From positions 1 through 64,000 of the forward strand of contig DVJE01000012.1 in NCBI GenBank assembly GCA_018716975.1: DNA of 64,000 nucleotides, in the 5' to 3' direction. Positions 7,239 to 16,856 of this stretch are shown here, piece after piece; position 1 is the first letter of the stretch, and the number at the start of each line of letters is the position of its first letter. The stretch is from Candidatus Gallacutalibacter stercoravium (GTDB lineage Bacteria; Bacillota; Clostridia; Oscillospirales; Acutalibacteraceae). The position numbers and the translations under genes are program-made. The notes under the pieces were generated by a model. It was not told where the DNA came from. It searched no databases and worked only from the letters and a program-made list of their open reading frames with translations.

Positions 7239-8621
7239 TTAATACAACCCCAAATTGGATAAAGCCGAGCTGCTGCTTTGTGAATCGGGCGTTTGCTCTT
7301 GCAAAGCCATGGTTAAGGTGCCGGTTTGGCCGTTGCGCTCTACTTGAACACTTATTTCATCTCCGACGGAAAGGTCGCTTAAAATGCTTTCAAAATCGGT
7401 TGTGGAAGAAATTTCCGTTCCGTTAACGGCTATGATGCGATCCCCAGCTTCAAAACCAGCTTGCTGTGCGTTGGAACCATCTTCCACTTGGCTGATATAA
7501 ACGCCCAACTGCGACACGCGGTACATCATAGCACTTTGAATGCTATCGATATCCACCAGCGACATACCCAGATCCACGCGTCCTTTCACATAACCATAGG
7601 TAGACAATTGCTCTACCACAGATTTCACCAGGTTGACGGGGATTGCGAAGCCCAGCCCTTCAATACCGGTGCCGGAGGACTTGGCAACCACCAAACCAAT
7701 GAGCTGCCCCTGATCGTTAAACAGGCCGCCGCCGGAGTTGCCGGGGTTAATCGCCGCATTGGTTTGCAGCAGGGTCATGGTTTTGCCGTCCATGGTAATC
7801 TCTCTATCCAAGGCGCTGATAATGCCGTCGGTTACCGTACCGCCCAGCTGGCCCAGCGGGTTGCCTATTGCCACGGCGGTTTCTCCTACCTGCAATGTGG
7901 AGGAATCCCCCAATGTGGCCGCCTGCAGGCCGGTGGCGTCAATCTTCAGCAGCGCCACATCGGTTTCAGAATCGGTTCCAATCAGCGTGGCATCGTAAGA
8001 GGTTCCGTCACGCAAGGTTACGGTGATCCTCTGCGCGCCTTCAATCACATGGTTGTTGGTTACAATATAGCCGTCTGAAGAGAAGATAACACCGCTGCCC
8101 GCGCCTTCACTGATAATCTGCTGCATAAACTGATCCGTGCTGACCGCCTCGGTGGTAATTTCCACTACCGAATCAGCAGCTGCTGCGGCTATCTGCTCCA
8201 CCGTCATAGCGTTGCCGGTAGAAGCGGTTGCCTGCGCTTGGGAAGAAGTGGATCCCAACGCGGTATTCACAGCAGCTTCTTGCGAGGAAGAAGCGGTAGC
8301 ATTATCTTGGCTTGCCGCCCATTGGTAAGCGGCATATCCGCCGCCCACACCCAGGCCGGCCGAACCTACCATACAAAGGCAAAGCACCAGCGCTACGGCG
8401 CGCCTGCTCATATATTTTTCACTTTTGCGCTTTTGAGGTTTTTGCGAATTTTGCGAGCCCGGCGTGGCGGAATGAAAACCTTGCTCCGAAGGCTGGTTCG
8501 CCGAACCAAAACCGGTTGGATCGGTAGATGCGTGTGCCGAATAAGTATGAGCCATCCAGCTTTGATCTGTTTGGCTATTGTTTTGTTGGTTACGAGAATC
8601 AAAATCGCGATTGTCCATCAT
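7239..8621 (-). CDS. htrA: HtrA/DegP-like membrane-anchored serine protease with PDZ domain
   Basis: 460 residues. A cytoplasmic Q/N/S-rich N-terminus (1-70), a basic stretch and one transmembrane helix (about 75-98), a Ser/Ala linker, then a trypsin-like domain with catalytic His (NNHVIEG, about 190), Asp (TDVALLKI, about 220) and Ser (NPGNSGGG, about 294). A C-terminal PDZ domain (about 345-440) carries AGFEAGDRIIAVNG. It degrades misfolded envelope proteins. The start has AAGGAAG upstream, and the 5' leader contains a hairpin (8646-8664). All catalytic residues are intact. Confidence 0.95.
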   Translation of the reverse strand: MMDNRDFDSRNQQNNSQTDQSWMAHTYSAHASTDPTGFGSANQPSEQGFHSATPGSQNSQKPQKRKSEKYMSRRAVALVLCLCMVGSAGLGVGGGYAAYQWAASQDNATASSSQEAAVNTALGSTSSQAQATASTGNAMTVEQIAAAAADSVVEITTEAVSTDQFMQQIISEGAGSGVIFSSDGYIVTNNHVIEGAQRITVTLRDGTSYDATLIGTDSETDVALLKIDATGLQAATLGDSSTLQVGETAVAIGNPLGQLGGTVTDGIISALDREITMDGKTMTLLQTNAAINPGNSGGGLFNDQGQLIGLVVAKSSGTGIEGLGFAIPVNLVKSVVEQLSTYGYVKGRVDLGMSLVDIDSIQSAMMYRVSQLGVYISQVEDGSNAQQAGFEAGDRIIAVNGTEISSTTDFESILSDLSVGDEISVQVERNGQTGTLTMALQEQTPDSQSSSSALSNLGLY

Positions 8622-8962
8622 GATAATCTTCCTTTCCTATCTCAAGCGGGTTCTTGCAACCCGCCGCCCACTCTTTTTCTTACGATAATATCTTAACCAA
8701 AGGGTGTGTCTTTCTTTTTACAATCTTATGAATGGACACTAAAGGATCATCATAAAAGTTATGAACAACTCGATCATTGCCCTTTATCACACTAAATTAC
8801 GCCTATCTCACTGCATTATACGCAAGAAAAGGGCAAAAGATAAAAACGAAAAAGGCGCCTGCGGTAAAATATTCCGCAAAACGCCTCGTCAAAGCATCAC
8901 AATGGTGCCCAAAAGCAAAAAACCATGCGCGTGCCTATCCGGGCGCGCAAAGCAACCACAAC
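8622..8962. other. Intergenic region between htrA and folP
   Basis: It holds the htrA leader, including hairpin GCGGGTT/AACCCGC (8646-8664), then AT-rich sequence without a convincing gene, and the folP terminator at 8853-8886. Confidence 0.5.
8853..8886 (-). terminator. Terminator of the folE-folP operon
   Basis: On the minus strand AGGCG...TGCGG...CCGCA...CGCCT forms a two-part stem followed by TTTTTCGTTTTT. It lies 77 bp past the folP stop. Confidence 0.7.
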
Positions 8963-9769
8963 CTATTTTGTTGTGTACAAAACAGCGTCCGCTACCCGGG
9001 CCGCCTGCACGCTCTCGGCCACATCATGCACCCGGATGATATCCGCTCCACCGGCAATCGCCAAGGTATGGGCCGCCAGGGTACCCGGCAGCCGCTGCTC
9101 AAAAGGCGGATCCCCACAGGGCCGGCCCACCACCCTTTTGCGCGAGGCCCCCACCAGCATACCGCAGCCCGGCACACACAAAGAGCGCAAGCAGCGCAGA
9201 ACCTCTAGGTTTTCTTCATAGGTTTTGCCAAAGCCCACACCGGGGTCAAAACAAACCTGTTCGGGGCGGACGCCATACGCCGCCGCCTGGCGCAACCGCT
9301 GCTCGAAAAACGGGCGGATACTCGAAACACCGGGCCCATCGTGCATAATCACTGCGCCGCAATTGTATTTAGCAGTTAGCTCAAACATTTTGGCGTCGGC
9401 AAAGCCCTTTACATCGTTGATAATGCTAACCCCTTGCTCTAAGGCGCGCTGTGCCACCTGGGGATAAAAGGTGTCTACTGAAACCGGCACGCGCAGCGCC
9501 CGGCAAATTTTCGCCAGCACCGGCTCTAGCCGGCTCCATTCCTGCTCCCACTCCACCGGCGTGTAGCCCGGCCGGGTTGATTGGCCGCCGATATCAATCA
9601 TGTCGGCCCCCTGCTCTTGCATCGCCAGCGCCCGTTCATAGGCAGCGCCGGGATCATTAAATTTGCCGCCGTCTGAAAAAGAGTCGGGCGTAACGTTCAA
9701 AATCCCCATGATATAAGTGCGCTGCCCCAGGGGAAGATGATATGCCCCCGCTTGAAAAAAATTGCTCAT
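8963..9769 (-). CDS. folP: Dihydropteroate synthase
   Basis: 268 residues, normal length. Both family signatures are present: [15 protein letters not shown] (about 22-36) and [10 protein letters not shown] (about 59-68). Also seen are [22 protein letters not shown] and GASRKRVVG of the TIM barrel that condenses p-aminobenzoate with hydroxymethyl-dihydropterin pyrophosphate. The start overlaps the folE stop by 4 bp, so translation is coupled. folB and folK are not in the window. Confidence 0.97.
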   Translation of the reverse strand: MSNFFQAGAYHLPLGQRTYIMGILNVTPDSFSDGGKFNDPGAAYERALAMQEQGADMIDIGGQSTRPGYTPVEWEQEWSRLEPVLAKICRALRVPVSVDTFYPQVAQRALEQGVSIINDVKGFADAKMFELTAKYNCGAVIMHDGPGVSSIRPFFEQRLRQAAAYGVRPEQVCFDPGVGFGKTYEENLEVLRCLRSLCVPGCGMLVGASRKRVVGRPCGDPPFEQRLPGTLAAHTLAIAGGADIIRVHDVAESVQAARVADAVLYTTK

Positions 9770-10353
9770 CGTTTTCCTCCTGTCAGCAGGGCCATCACTT
9801 CTGAACGGCTTTTTGCATCGCTACGCATGCTGCCGCGCAGCGCAGATGTTTGGGTGCGGGAGCCCGCTGCGCGAGCTCCCCGCATGGTCATACATAGATG
9901 CTCGGCCTCTATCACCACCGCCACGCCGTAGGGCTGCAAATGCTCTTGCAAAAAGTCGGCGATTTGCGCCGTTAAGCGCTCTTGCACCTGTGGGCGGCGG
10001 GCAAAGCAATCCACAATGCGCGCAAACTTTGAAAGCCCGATAATGCGCCCATGCTGCGGGATGTAAGCAATATGCGCCACACCGATAAAAGGCAGCAGAT
10101 GATGTTCGCACACCGAATAAAGCGGGATATCCCGCACAATAACCAATTCGTTATGCTGTTGCGGTTCATTAAATATTTTTAAGTGGCGAACCGGATCATC
10201 GTGCAGGCCTGAAAAAATCTCGGCATACATTCTGGCCACCCGCTGGGGGGTTTCTTTCAGCCCCTCCCGCTCCGGATCCTCCCCAACAGCCAGCAGCAAC
10301 TCCTGCACTGCCGCTTCAATCCGCTTTTGATCAATCTTTTTTTGTGTTTCCAA
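9766..10353 (-). CDS. folE: GTP cyclohydrolase I, FolE type
   Basis: 195 residues. [20 protein letters not shown] near the N-terminus, the zinc and catalytic motif [20 protein letters not shown] and [11 protein letters not shown] with the second zinc cysteine are all intact. It converts GTP to dihydroneopterin triphosphate, the first step of folate synthesis. It is the first gene of a two-gene folE-folP unit. Confidence 0.97.
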   Translation of the reverse strand: METQKKIDQKRIEAAVQELLLAVGEDPEREGLKETPQRVARMYAEIFSGLHDDPVRHLKIFNEPQQHNELVIVRDIPLYSVCEHHLLPFIGVAHIAYIPQHGRIIGLSKFARIVDCFARRPQVQERLTAQIADFLQEHLQPYGVAVVIEAEHLCMTMRGARAAGSRTQTSALRGSMRSDAKSRSEVMALLTGGKR

Positions 10354-10390
10354 TCTTTTTCTCCCCCTCTATTCATGCGGCGGACGCCCA

Positions 10391-11785
10391 TTAAGATGCG
10401 TTTTGATAGGTAATTTTTACCGTCACTGCCCGCTGCGCTTCCACCTCGGCAAACAACACGCTGCCGCCGTCGATTTGCTGGCTAGACTCCAGCCCTTCGT
10501 TGGCGCGCTGCACATAATACAAAAACTTATACGGCGATTGCAAAAACAGCTGCGACACCGTCATCTCATAATCCAGCCCGTCACCCAGCAAAAAAGAAAT
10601 GGTAGCCGCGCCGCTTACCGCCTGGGTGCGCAGCGCCGTGATAATCCTGCGATCCGTTTCCTCGTCCAACGCGTTGATCCGTTCCGCCTTTTGATAAAAA
10701 TAATTGGCCTGCGTAGCCGTGCAGGCGGGTATATTCAAGTTATACCGCTGCGCTGTATCTGAAGCGTCTTTGACACTGTAGTTGGGGTCTAGCGTATGAT
10801 CAAGTGAAATGATTTCATCCGTTACATTAAAATAGTCATACCGCGGCATATTGGCGGAATCGTTCCAAGTGGGATCCAAGTGATACCATTGGCCATCTAT
10901 CTGCACCACATTCCACATATGCAGATCCTCTTGGCTGACGCCGGTAGCAAGCCGGCAGGAAATGCCGGCATAGCTCATCAACAGCTGAAGGGCCCTGGCA
11001 TACCCTTCGCACACCGCTTCCCCTTCCACCAGGGCGCCGTAAGCGGTAAAGGCCTGCCAGTCCTGCGAATCCTGCGCCGCCGCTTCATCGTAGCCGACGC
11101 GCGCCAGCAACCAGTCATGCAAGTAGAGCTCACGGCCAAATTCACTCATTCTCTCTGCAATAGCCTGCTCCCCCACAAATATGCTTTGCAGCTCTTGGTT
11201 TAGCAGTTCTTGCTTTTCGGCGCATTCTTGCGGCGCCAAAAGGGAATATAGCACCACCTCGGTATCTTGCCCGGTATAGGCGTAGCCAAAGGTGTTAGCC
11301 AACCAAAACACGTTGGGGTGATCCGCAGTAAAAGCAGAAATCACTTTGCGCAGCTGCGCCTCATCCAATTGTGCGTTTTGCACCGTAATATGGTTGGTGG
11401 GGTAATAGCCGCGGCTATCCTGCTGGGCCGAAATTTGAAAAACCGCCTGCTCCATCTGTAGATAGCATTGCTGCTCTTGTGTTTCTAAGCATTCATATCC
11501 GCCTTGCTGTTGTGTATAAGCATACGGCCCGCCTTCAAACGCTAGTCCCGTTGGAAGCTGTTTGAGATCCCCCTCCAGGGCCCCCACTTCCACCTCTACC
11601 CGTTGGGGTTCCTCTTGCCCTTCCTGCGGCAAAAGGGGCTTTTCCGTATCGTCTTTGCGGGGCAGTTCGCTAGAAGACTCCCACGGCCAGCCGTTCCAAC
11701 TCAGGCGGCCGTCTGAAACAGAGCATCCCGCCAATTGGAGGCTTAACAAAAACGCAAGCAATAAGCATATAAATTTCTTCATCAA
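10391..11785 (-). CDS. Transglutaminase-like domain lipoprotein
   Basis: 464 residues. A lipoprotein signal ends LQLAGC (about residue 21), then a Trp/Pro/Glu-rich linker. A long middle domain is followed by a transglutaminase/protease-like core (about 240-320) with the Cys-His-Asp triad visible in GEAVCEGYA, DLHMWNVV and YHLDPTWND. Such extracytoplasmic proteins are common in Clostridia and may act on cell-wall peptides or proteins. Substrate unknown. It stands alone between folE and coaW, 37 bp upstream of folE on the same strand. Confidence 0.85.
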   Translation of the reverse strand: MMKKFICLLLAFLLSLQLAGCSVSDGRLSWNGWPWESSSELPRKDDTEKPLLPQEGQEEPQRVEVEVGALEGDLKQLPTGLAFEGGPYAYTQQQGGYECLETQEQQCYLQMEQAVFQISAQQDSRGYYPTNHITVQNAQLDEAQLRKVISAFTADHPNVFWLANTFGYAYTGQDTEVVLYSLLAPQECAEKQELLNQELQSIFVGEQAIAERMSEFGRELYLHDWLLARVGYDEAAAQDSQDWQAFTAYGALVEGEAVCEGYARALQLLMSYAGISCRLATGVSQEDLHMWNVVQIDGQWYHLDPTWNDSANMPRYDYFNVTDEIISLDHTLDPNYSVKDASDTAQRYNLNIPACTATQANYFYQKAERINALDEETDRRIITALRTQAVSGAATISFLLGDGLDYEMTVSQLFLQSPYKFLYYVQRANEGLESSQQIDGGSVLFAEVEAQRAVTVKITYQNAS

Positions 11786-11839
11786 TTTTATGAACCTCTT
11801 ACCCAGCCATAGATGCCGGGATTATCGCCCGCTAAGCGG

Positions 11840-12706
11840 TTATTCTGGGTTTTGCCGGATTGTTTCGCGAATTTCTAAACCTGCGTAGCCTTCGGTGTAA
11901 GATAAGGCCGCCCCCACTGCGGTGCCATATTCCGCATAAGGCGGGATGATAAAGTTGACATCAAACATATCGCCCAATACGCGGAACACGCGGGAACATT
12001 GCGGCAACTGCGAAAGATTGCCAATGGCGACGATATCGTGAATATCTCCTTTTTGCGCCGCAAAGATGGCGGCTTTGCCAATATTTTGCAGCACCATGCT
12101 AAGGAGCCCCAAGGCGATATCCTCTTGGGTGGCGGCCGGATCCATCTTGCCAAAATTAGAGGCCGTGGCCGAAAGCGGCAACCCCGGCATGGGATCGCTG
12201 GTGATATCGCTTAGCAGCAAATCGATACGGGATAAATCCCCCCGCTCCGCCATTTTTACCACTCGGGGGATATCGCGGGTTTTCAACAGCAGCCAAGAAA
12301 GGCCCGTAATGGTGCCGCCGCCCAAACCCAGGCCGCCCACGTGCTCAATAGACGCCCCCTCCATGCGCACAAAGGCGGTTCCCGTGCCCATGCTGGCAAT
12401 CAGCATCCGCTTTAATCCTGATAAATACCGGCTGCCCAAGGCATCGGATATAAATTCGTCCGCCCGGGCCGTCGGCAGCCCATAAAGGGGCTGGTTAATA
12501 TAAGCGCCGCCTACGCCGGTGATCATCACCTTTTCAATGTCGGGCAGAGTAATCTCATTTTCATACAAATATTTGCCAAAGGCGCCAAACAAGGAGGTAA
12601 CGGCATCCTGTGCGCGCACAAACAAAGGTTTAATAACCTCGCCGCCGGCAACACCCACAATCTTTGTGGTACTGCCGCCGATATCGATACCGATAACAAT
12701 TCCCAT
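11840..12706 (-). CDS. coaW: Type II pantothenate kinase
   Basis: 288 residues of the ASKHA fold. The phosphate 1 loop is GIDIGGSTTKIVGV at residues 5-18. IASMGTGTAFV and HVGGLGLGGGTITGL follow, as in the staphylococcal and clostridial CoaW family. It phosphorylates pantothenate in coenzyme A synthesis, and the family is usually insensitive to CoA feedback. The start has GGAGG 8 nt upstream. Confidence 0.9.
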   Translation of the reverse strand: MGIVIGIDIGGSTTKIVGVAGGEVIKPLFVRAQDAVTSLFGAFGKYLYENEITLPDIEKVMITGVGGAYINQPLYGLPTARADEFISDALGSRYLSGLKRMLIASMGTGTAFVRMEGASIEHVGGLGLGGGTITGLSWLLLKTRDIPRVVKMAERGDLSRIDLLLSDITSDPMPGLPLSATASNFGKMDPAATQEDIALGLLSMVLQNIGKAAIFAAQKGDIHDIVAIGNLSQLPQCSRVFRVLGDMFDVNFIIPPYAEYGTAVGAALSYTEGYAGLEIRETIRQNPE

Positions 12707-12806
12707 CGTTTACGCCTCCTTTTTTCTTCTATTGTAACACAGTGCCGGTGAATTACAACCAGAATTTTGACCGGCGCCGACAGGACGCTTTTGCTTACAG
12801 TAGCGC

Positions 12807-13544
12807 CTACTCCTTTTGGCACAGACGGATCTGTTGCTGAACAGAAGCCGGGATTTTTTTCGATTCTTTCATTTTTTGCAGCGCCTTGCTGCGCACAAAG
12901 GGATCCCAGGCCTGTTCTTCTAAAGCGGCTAACGTCTGGGCGGGAAAAGCCGCGCAACACTCGGCCAGCGCCCAAGCTGTAGCCAGTTTGGCATATTGCC
13001 CCTGGGCCCGCACCCGGTTAAGGGCCGCCAATACCGCGCCGGTATGCTGTGCATCCACATAGTAATCCAGCAGCATCACAATGCCGAAACGCGCAAAGAA
13101 TTCTCTTTCGTCCTCGAAATAACGCTGTAAAAAGCGCCACACACCCTCAGGGTTTTCTTGCGCGATTTTTAACCCCGCGCAAAAGCTATCGCACACCGAC
13201 CAGTTGTCTATTTGGGGCACAAAGCTTTCTACCAGCAACAGTCGAGCGGCAAAGGGAATGTTGGCATAGCCAATCACCATACCCCGCAGCATCACTTCCT
13301 CAAAGGTATCGCCTATCGGGGTATTCAAATACGTCTGCCACCCTTCCCGCGCAATCCGCCGGGCCAACCGGCGCAGCACCGGCAGGCGAACCCCCAATAA
13401 ACGCTTGGGCGGCATTCCCGGCAACAGACCCAAAGCAAACCGTTGGTATTCTGGTTCTGCCAAACTTTGCAGATAGCGCAGCAGCGCCCCAGCTTCTACC
13501 AGTTCGCAAGAAAAATCTGCCGGGTTGTTAACATGATTCCGCAT
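12807..13544 (-). CDS. AlkD-like DNA alkylation repair protein (HEAT-repeat glycosylase)
   Basis: 245 residues from the ATG at 13544, chosen because GGAG lies 7 nt upstream inside the end of ogt. It is all alpha-helical in appearance, with the AlkD core FAARLLLVESFVPQIDNWSV, CDSF and FARFGIVMLLDYYVD. AlkD family enzymes remove bulky or positively charged alkylated bases. It overlaps ogt by 17 bp, so the two alkylation-repair genes are translationally coupled. Confidence 0.85.
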   Translation of the reverse strand: MRNHVNNPADFSCELVEAGALLRYLQSLAEPEYQRFALGLLPGMPPKRLLGVRLPVLRRLARRIAREGWQTYLNTPIGDTFEEVMLRGMVIGYANIPFAARLLLVESFVPQIDNWSVCDSFCAGLKIAQENPEGVWRFLQRYFEDEREFFARFGIVMLLDYYVDAQHTGAVLAALNRVRAQGQYAKLATAWALAECCAAFPAQTLAALEEQAWDPFVRSKALQKMKESKKIPASVQQQIRLCQKE

Positions 13545-14013
13545 AGCGCCGCTCCAATTCCAGCAAGGCCTGCTTTTTGTCCAACCCGCCAGCATAGCCT
13601 GTAAGCGTGCCGTTTTTTCCTATCACCCGATGGCAAGGCACAATAATCGCCACCGGATTGTTGTGATTGGCCATCCCCACTGCGCGCGCCGCCTTTGGGC
13701 GGCCTAGTTTTTCGGCAATCTCTCCGTAGCAGCACACCTTGCCGTAAGGGATACCTTGCAAAGCCTGCCAAACCTGTTTTTGAAAAGGGGTGCCGTGTAA
13801 AGATAAGGGCAGTTCAAAACGCCGCCGTTGCCCGGCAAAATATTCGCCTACTTGCCGCCAAGCCTCTTTTAGCAACGGCGTTTGCATTTTTATTGTGCTG
13901 CTTTCATCGCGCATCTGCTCCTCTGTTGCGAAAAACAGCTTACAGATTCCCACCTCGTCCTCTGCAATTCCTATAAGCCCTACCGGCGTATTTTCAAACC
14001 ACACCCGCTGCAC
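13528..14013 (-). CDS. ogt: Methylated-DNA--protein-cysteine methyltransferase
   Basis: 161 residues from the GTG at 14013 (AGAGGG 6 nt upstream); an ATG at 14019 or 14037 is possible but has poor spacing. The active-site motif is PCHRVIGKNGTLTGYAGGL with the acceptor cysteine, preceded by GRPKAARAVGMANHNNP of the DNA-binding helix. It removes O6-methylguanine in a suicide reaction. It is coupled to the alkD-like gene downstream. A TATAAT lies about 40 bp upstream with no good -35 box. Confidence 0.93.
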   Translation of the reverse strand: MQRVWFENTPVGLIGIAEDEVGICKLFFATEEQMRDESSTIKMQTPLLKEAWRQVGEYFAGQRRRFELPLSLHGTPFQKQVWQALQGIPYGKVCCYGEIAEKLGRPKAARAVGMANHNNPVAIIVPCHRVIGKNGTLTGYAGGLDKKQALLELERRYAESC

Positions 14014-14255
14014 AGCCATCCCTCTTTCATCGCACATTGTGCGAATAAATGTTTGTTTTATTATAGCACATCTGTCTTTTTCTGTATAGTCTGCTCTTAC
14101 GGCGTAAATGCGAGCGAATACATATCCTTGACAAAATCTATTCGGCGTATTAGAGTATTAACGATCTTTATGGCAAAACTAAGATATTTTGATTGAGAAA
14201 GGATGTTTTTCATGTCGGTTGCTTCTGTTGCGAGGTTTTACAACTAAAGCGTTGT

Positions 14256-14344
14256 CAAGGCAATCCGCCGGCCAAGCTGCCGGCTTGTTTGTGTTGCCTT
14301 GTGAGAAAATGTAAAGCGGTGCTTTTCGCCCCGGCGTTTTCTCA
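14256..14344 (+). other. Two adjacent hairpins upstream of mutS2
   Basis: Hairpin 1: CAAGGCAA (14256-14263) with TTGCCTTG (14294-14301), inner GCCGGC/GCCGGC. Hairpin 2: TGAGAAAA (14302-14309) with TTTTCTCA (14337-14344). A third, CAGCAGG/CCTGCTG, is at 14410-14436. No gene is visible between 14014 and 14622. Confidence 0.45.
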
Positions 14345-14479
14345 ACCGCCCAACAGATGCTCTCGATACTTTTTGAAAAACAACGTTGCGCAAAACCGGC
14401 AGCGAAGCGCAGCAGGGGTGGATTTATTTCCTGCTGTGGTTTCGTTTTCGCCTCGTTTTGCCGCCTGTATTCTGATATA

Positions 14480-14590
14480 AAACGGCCTGCGGGAGTATTC
14501 TGATTGTTTCTTTGCACTGTTGCGCTGCCTGTTCGCTAAACGGCAAAGCAGCTTATGCAAAGAAAGGCGGACTCTTGCAGGCCGTTTTTT
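14480..14590 (+). ncRNA. Candidate structured leader or small RNA ending in a terminator, before mutS2
   Basis: An outer 17-bp stem (14480-14496 with 14571-14587, two G-U pairs) encloses a perfect 10-bp stem (TTTCTTTGCA 14507-14516 with 14556-14565) and an inner GCTGC/GCAGC pair (14524-14552). A T6 run closes it 22 nt before the mutS2 ribosome-binding site. It could be an attenuator of mutS2 or an independent RNA. It matches no RNA family I recognise. Confidence 0.4.
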
Positions 14591-14622
14591 GTATGAGCAA
14601 CCATAAAAAGGAGTGTTTACTG

Positions 14623-16665
14623 GTGGCAACTACCTCTCAGTTTGATAAAAGCAGCACGCAACGGGCAGAAGAATCCGCTCAGCGCGCATTGGAATTCGAT
14701 GTAATCAAGCAGCAGCTGGCTGATTTGGCCATGTCGCAGCGGGCGAAAGAACGGTTGCTGGCTCTTCAGCCGTCTTTGCGCCAGCGGGAATGCGCCGCCT
14801 GGACCCAAGAAACAACCCAGGCCAGAGCAGTGCTGGACGCCTTGGGCGCACCGCCGCTTACCTCCATGCAAGAATTGGAAAAAATTCTGGACTTGGTGCC
14901 CAAGGGCGCCATGCTGATCCCCGAACAACTGGCAACAGTAGCGCAGTTTTTGGCCTCCTGCCGGCGGATGAAGGCCTATTTAAAAAAGGCGGAAGAGGTA
15001 AACAGCACGTTGGCCTCGTTGGGAACCACTATCGACGACCTGCCGGATTTGGCCCAGGAGATCGACCGCTGCATCCGGTATGACGCCGTAGACGACGGCG
15101 CCTCCCCCTCTTTGCGCAACCTGCGCCGCAAGCTGGAAAACGCCAATACCGCCGTAAAGGCCAAACTGGAGGCTTTGCTGCGCAGCAAACGGGATTGGTT
15201 TGCCGACAGCTACGTAACCACCCGGGCTGGACGTTTTGTGCTTCCGGTAAAACGGGAATATAAAAACCAGATAACCGGCACGGTGGTAGAAACCTCCAAC
15301 ACCGGCGGCACCTATTTTATCGAGCCTTCCTCCGTGCGCCGGTTGCAAGAGGAGATCGCCGCGCTGCAAATCGAAGAAGAAAACGAAATCCGCAAAGTTC
15401 TTTACACCCTTACCGGCCTGGTGGAACTCTACCTGCGCGAACTGGGGCTGAACCGGGAATGCATGGAAACCCTGGATTTTTTATTTGCTAAAGCCAAACT
15501 GTCCGCCCAGATGGACGCATCCCCCGCACAATTCAGCGACGAGGCGTGCATTCAAATAAAAGAGGGGCGGCATCCATTGCTGGAAAAATCCCGTTGCGTG
15601 CCGTTGGATTTTCAAATTGGCGGCGGCGTTCGCGGCGTTGTCATCACCGGCCCCAACACCGGCGGCAAAACGGTGGCTTTAAAAACCATCGGTCTACTTT
15701 CGCTGATGGCCCAAAGCGGCTTGCATGTGCCCGCAGCACTGGGCAGCTGCTTTAGCTTAAACAGCAACATCCTGTGCGATATCGGCGACGGGCAAAGCAT
15801 CACTGAAAACCTTTCTACCTTTTCGGCCCATATTACCAGCATCATCCGCATTTTGGAAAATACCGGAGATCAAAGCCTGGTGCTGCTGGATGAGCTGGGT
15901 TCCGGCACGGATCCCGCAGAAGGTATGGGCTTGGCGGTTTCTATTTTAGAGGAGCTTTTGCGGCGGGGATGCCTTTTTGTAGCCACCACCCATTATCCTG
16001 AAATTAAGGAGTACGCCGCCTCTACGCCGGGCCTCACCAACGCCCGTATGGCCTTTGACCGCGATAGCCTGCAGCCCCTTTACCAGCTTCAACTGGGTGA
16101 AGCCGGTGAGAGCTGCGCGCTGTATATCGCCCAGCGGCTCGGCTTTCCAGCTTCTATGCTGCGCCGCGCGCAAGAGGCCGCCTACGGCCGCATACTGCAG
16201 CACCACAACGCGCCAGGCGGCATATCACCTGGTAAACCAGAGAGCGCAAGCGCCACCCCCTCCATCACAGCGCCAGACTTACCGGCGGAATCCACCGGCG
16301 CCCCATCCGTCCGGCCGCCCCGCGTGCAGCGGGAACCAACGCAAAATAACGGGCAAAAGCGCAGCAAGCGTTTTCAAATTGGCGACAGCGTTATTGTTTA
16401 CCCGCAACGGGAGCTGGGCATCGTCTATCAAACCGCCGACGATAAAGGAATATTGGTGGTGCAGATAAAAGGCAAAAAGCAGCGCGTTAATCACAAACGC
16501 CTTAAGCTCAAAACCCCCGCCGCCGACTTGTACCCGGAGGGCTATGATTTTTCTATTCTATTCGATTCTGTAGAAAACCGCAAAGCGCGCCACCAAATGC
16601 AGAGGCAGCATCGCCCGGATTTAGAGATCGTTGTGCAGCCGGAAGACAGGCACACAAACGATTAA
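14623..16665 (+). CDS. mutS2: MutS2-like ATPase lacking the Smr domain
   Basis: 680 residues from the GTG at 14623, with AGGAG 9 nt upstream; the open frame continues upward only into the structured leader. Core and lever helices are followed by the ATPase: Walker A GPNTGGKT (about 342-349), Walker B LVLLDELGSGTDPAEG (about 419) and the TTHYPEIK switch. A KOW-like segment (VIVYPQRELGIVY) lies near 590. MutS2 proteins act on collided ribosomes or recombination intermediates and normally end in an Smr nuclease domain at about 780 residues. Here the protein stops after the KOW-like part with a short Arg/Gln-rich tail, so no Smr domain is present. Confidence 0.88.
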   Translation: MATTSQFDKSSTQRAEESAQRALEFDVIKQQLADLAMSQRAKERLLALQPSLRQRECAAWTQETTQARAVLDALGAPPLTSMQELEKILDLVPKGAMLIPEQLATVAQFLASCRRMKAYLKKAEEVNSTLASLGTTIDDLPDLAQEIDRCIRYDAVDDGASPSLRNLRRKLENANTAVKAKLEALLRSKRDWFADSYVTTRAGRFVLPVKREYKNQITGTVVETSNTGGTYFIEPSSVRRLQEEIAALQIEEENEIRKVLYTLTGLVELYLRELGLNRECMETLDFLFAKAKLSAQMDASPAQFSDEACIQIKEGRHPLLEKSRCVPLDFQIGGGVRGVVITGPNTGGKTVALKTIGLLSLMAQSGLHVPAALGSCFSLNSNILCDIGDGQSITENLSTFSAHITSIIRILENTGDQSLVLLDELGSGTDPAEGMGLAVSILEELLRRGCLFVATTHYPEIKEYAASTPGLTNARMAFDRDSLQPLYQLQLGEAGESCALYIAQRLGFPASMLRRAQEAAYGRILQHHNAPGGISPGKPESASATPSITAPDLPAESTGAPSVRPPRVQREPTQNNGQKRSKRFQIGDSVIVYPQRELGIVYQTADDKGILVVQIKGKKQRVNHKRLKLKTPAADLYPEGYDFSILFDSVENRKARHQMQRQHRPDLEIVVQPEDRHTND

Positions 16666-16856
16666 GAGCTTTTGATATAAAAGATTTGCCGGTAGCCGGT
16701 GTCCATACCCATTGGTTGCCGTTCTGCACGCCGTTATCGCTTTTCCTCCTGGCCCCCAGCCCGTTTGCCCGCATGAAAAAGAAAAATTTCTGTCGTTTTC
16801 TTTCGTTTTATGCGCAAATTCCGCTCTTTTGCGCGCAAAATATGGTATAATGTTGG

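Noticed and set aside
14480-14590. Miniature inverted-repeat element rather than RNA
   Set aside because: No target-site duplication seen and the nested stems plus T6 next to a ribosome-binding site fit a transcript end better, though this is not excluded.
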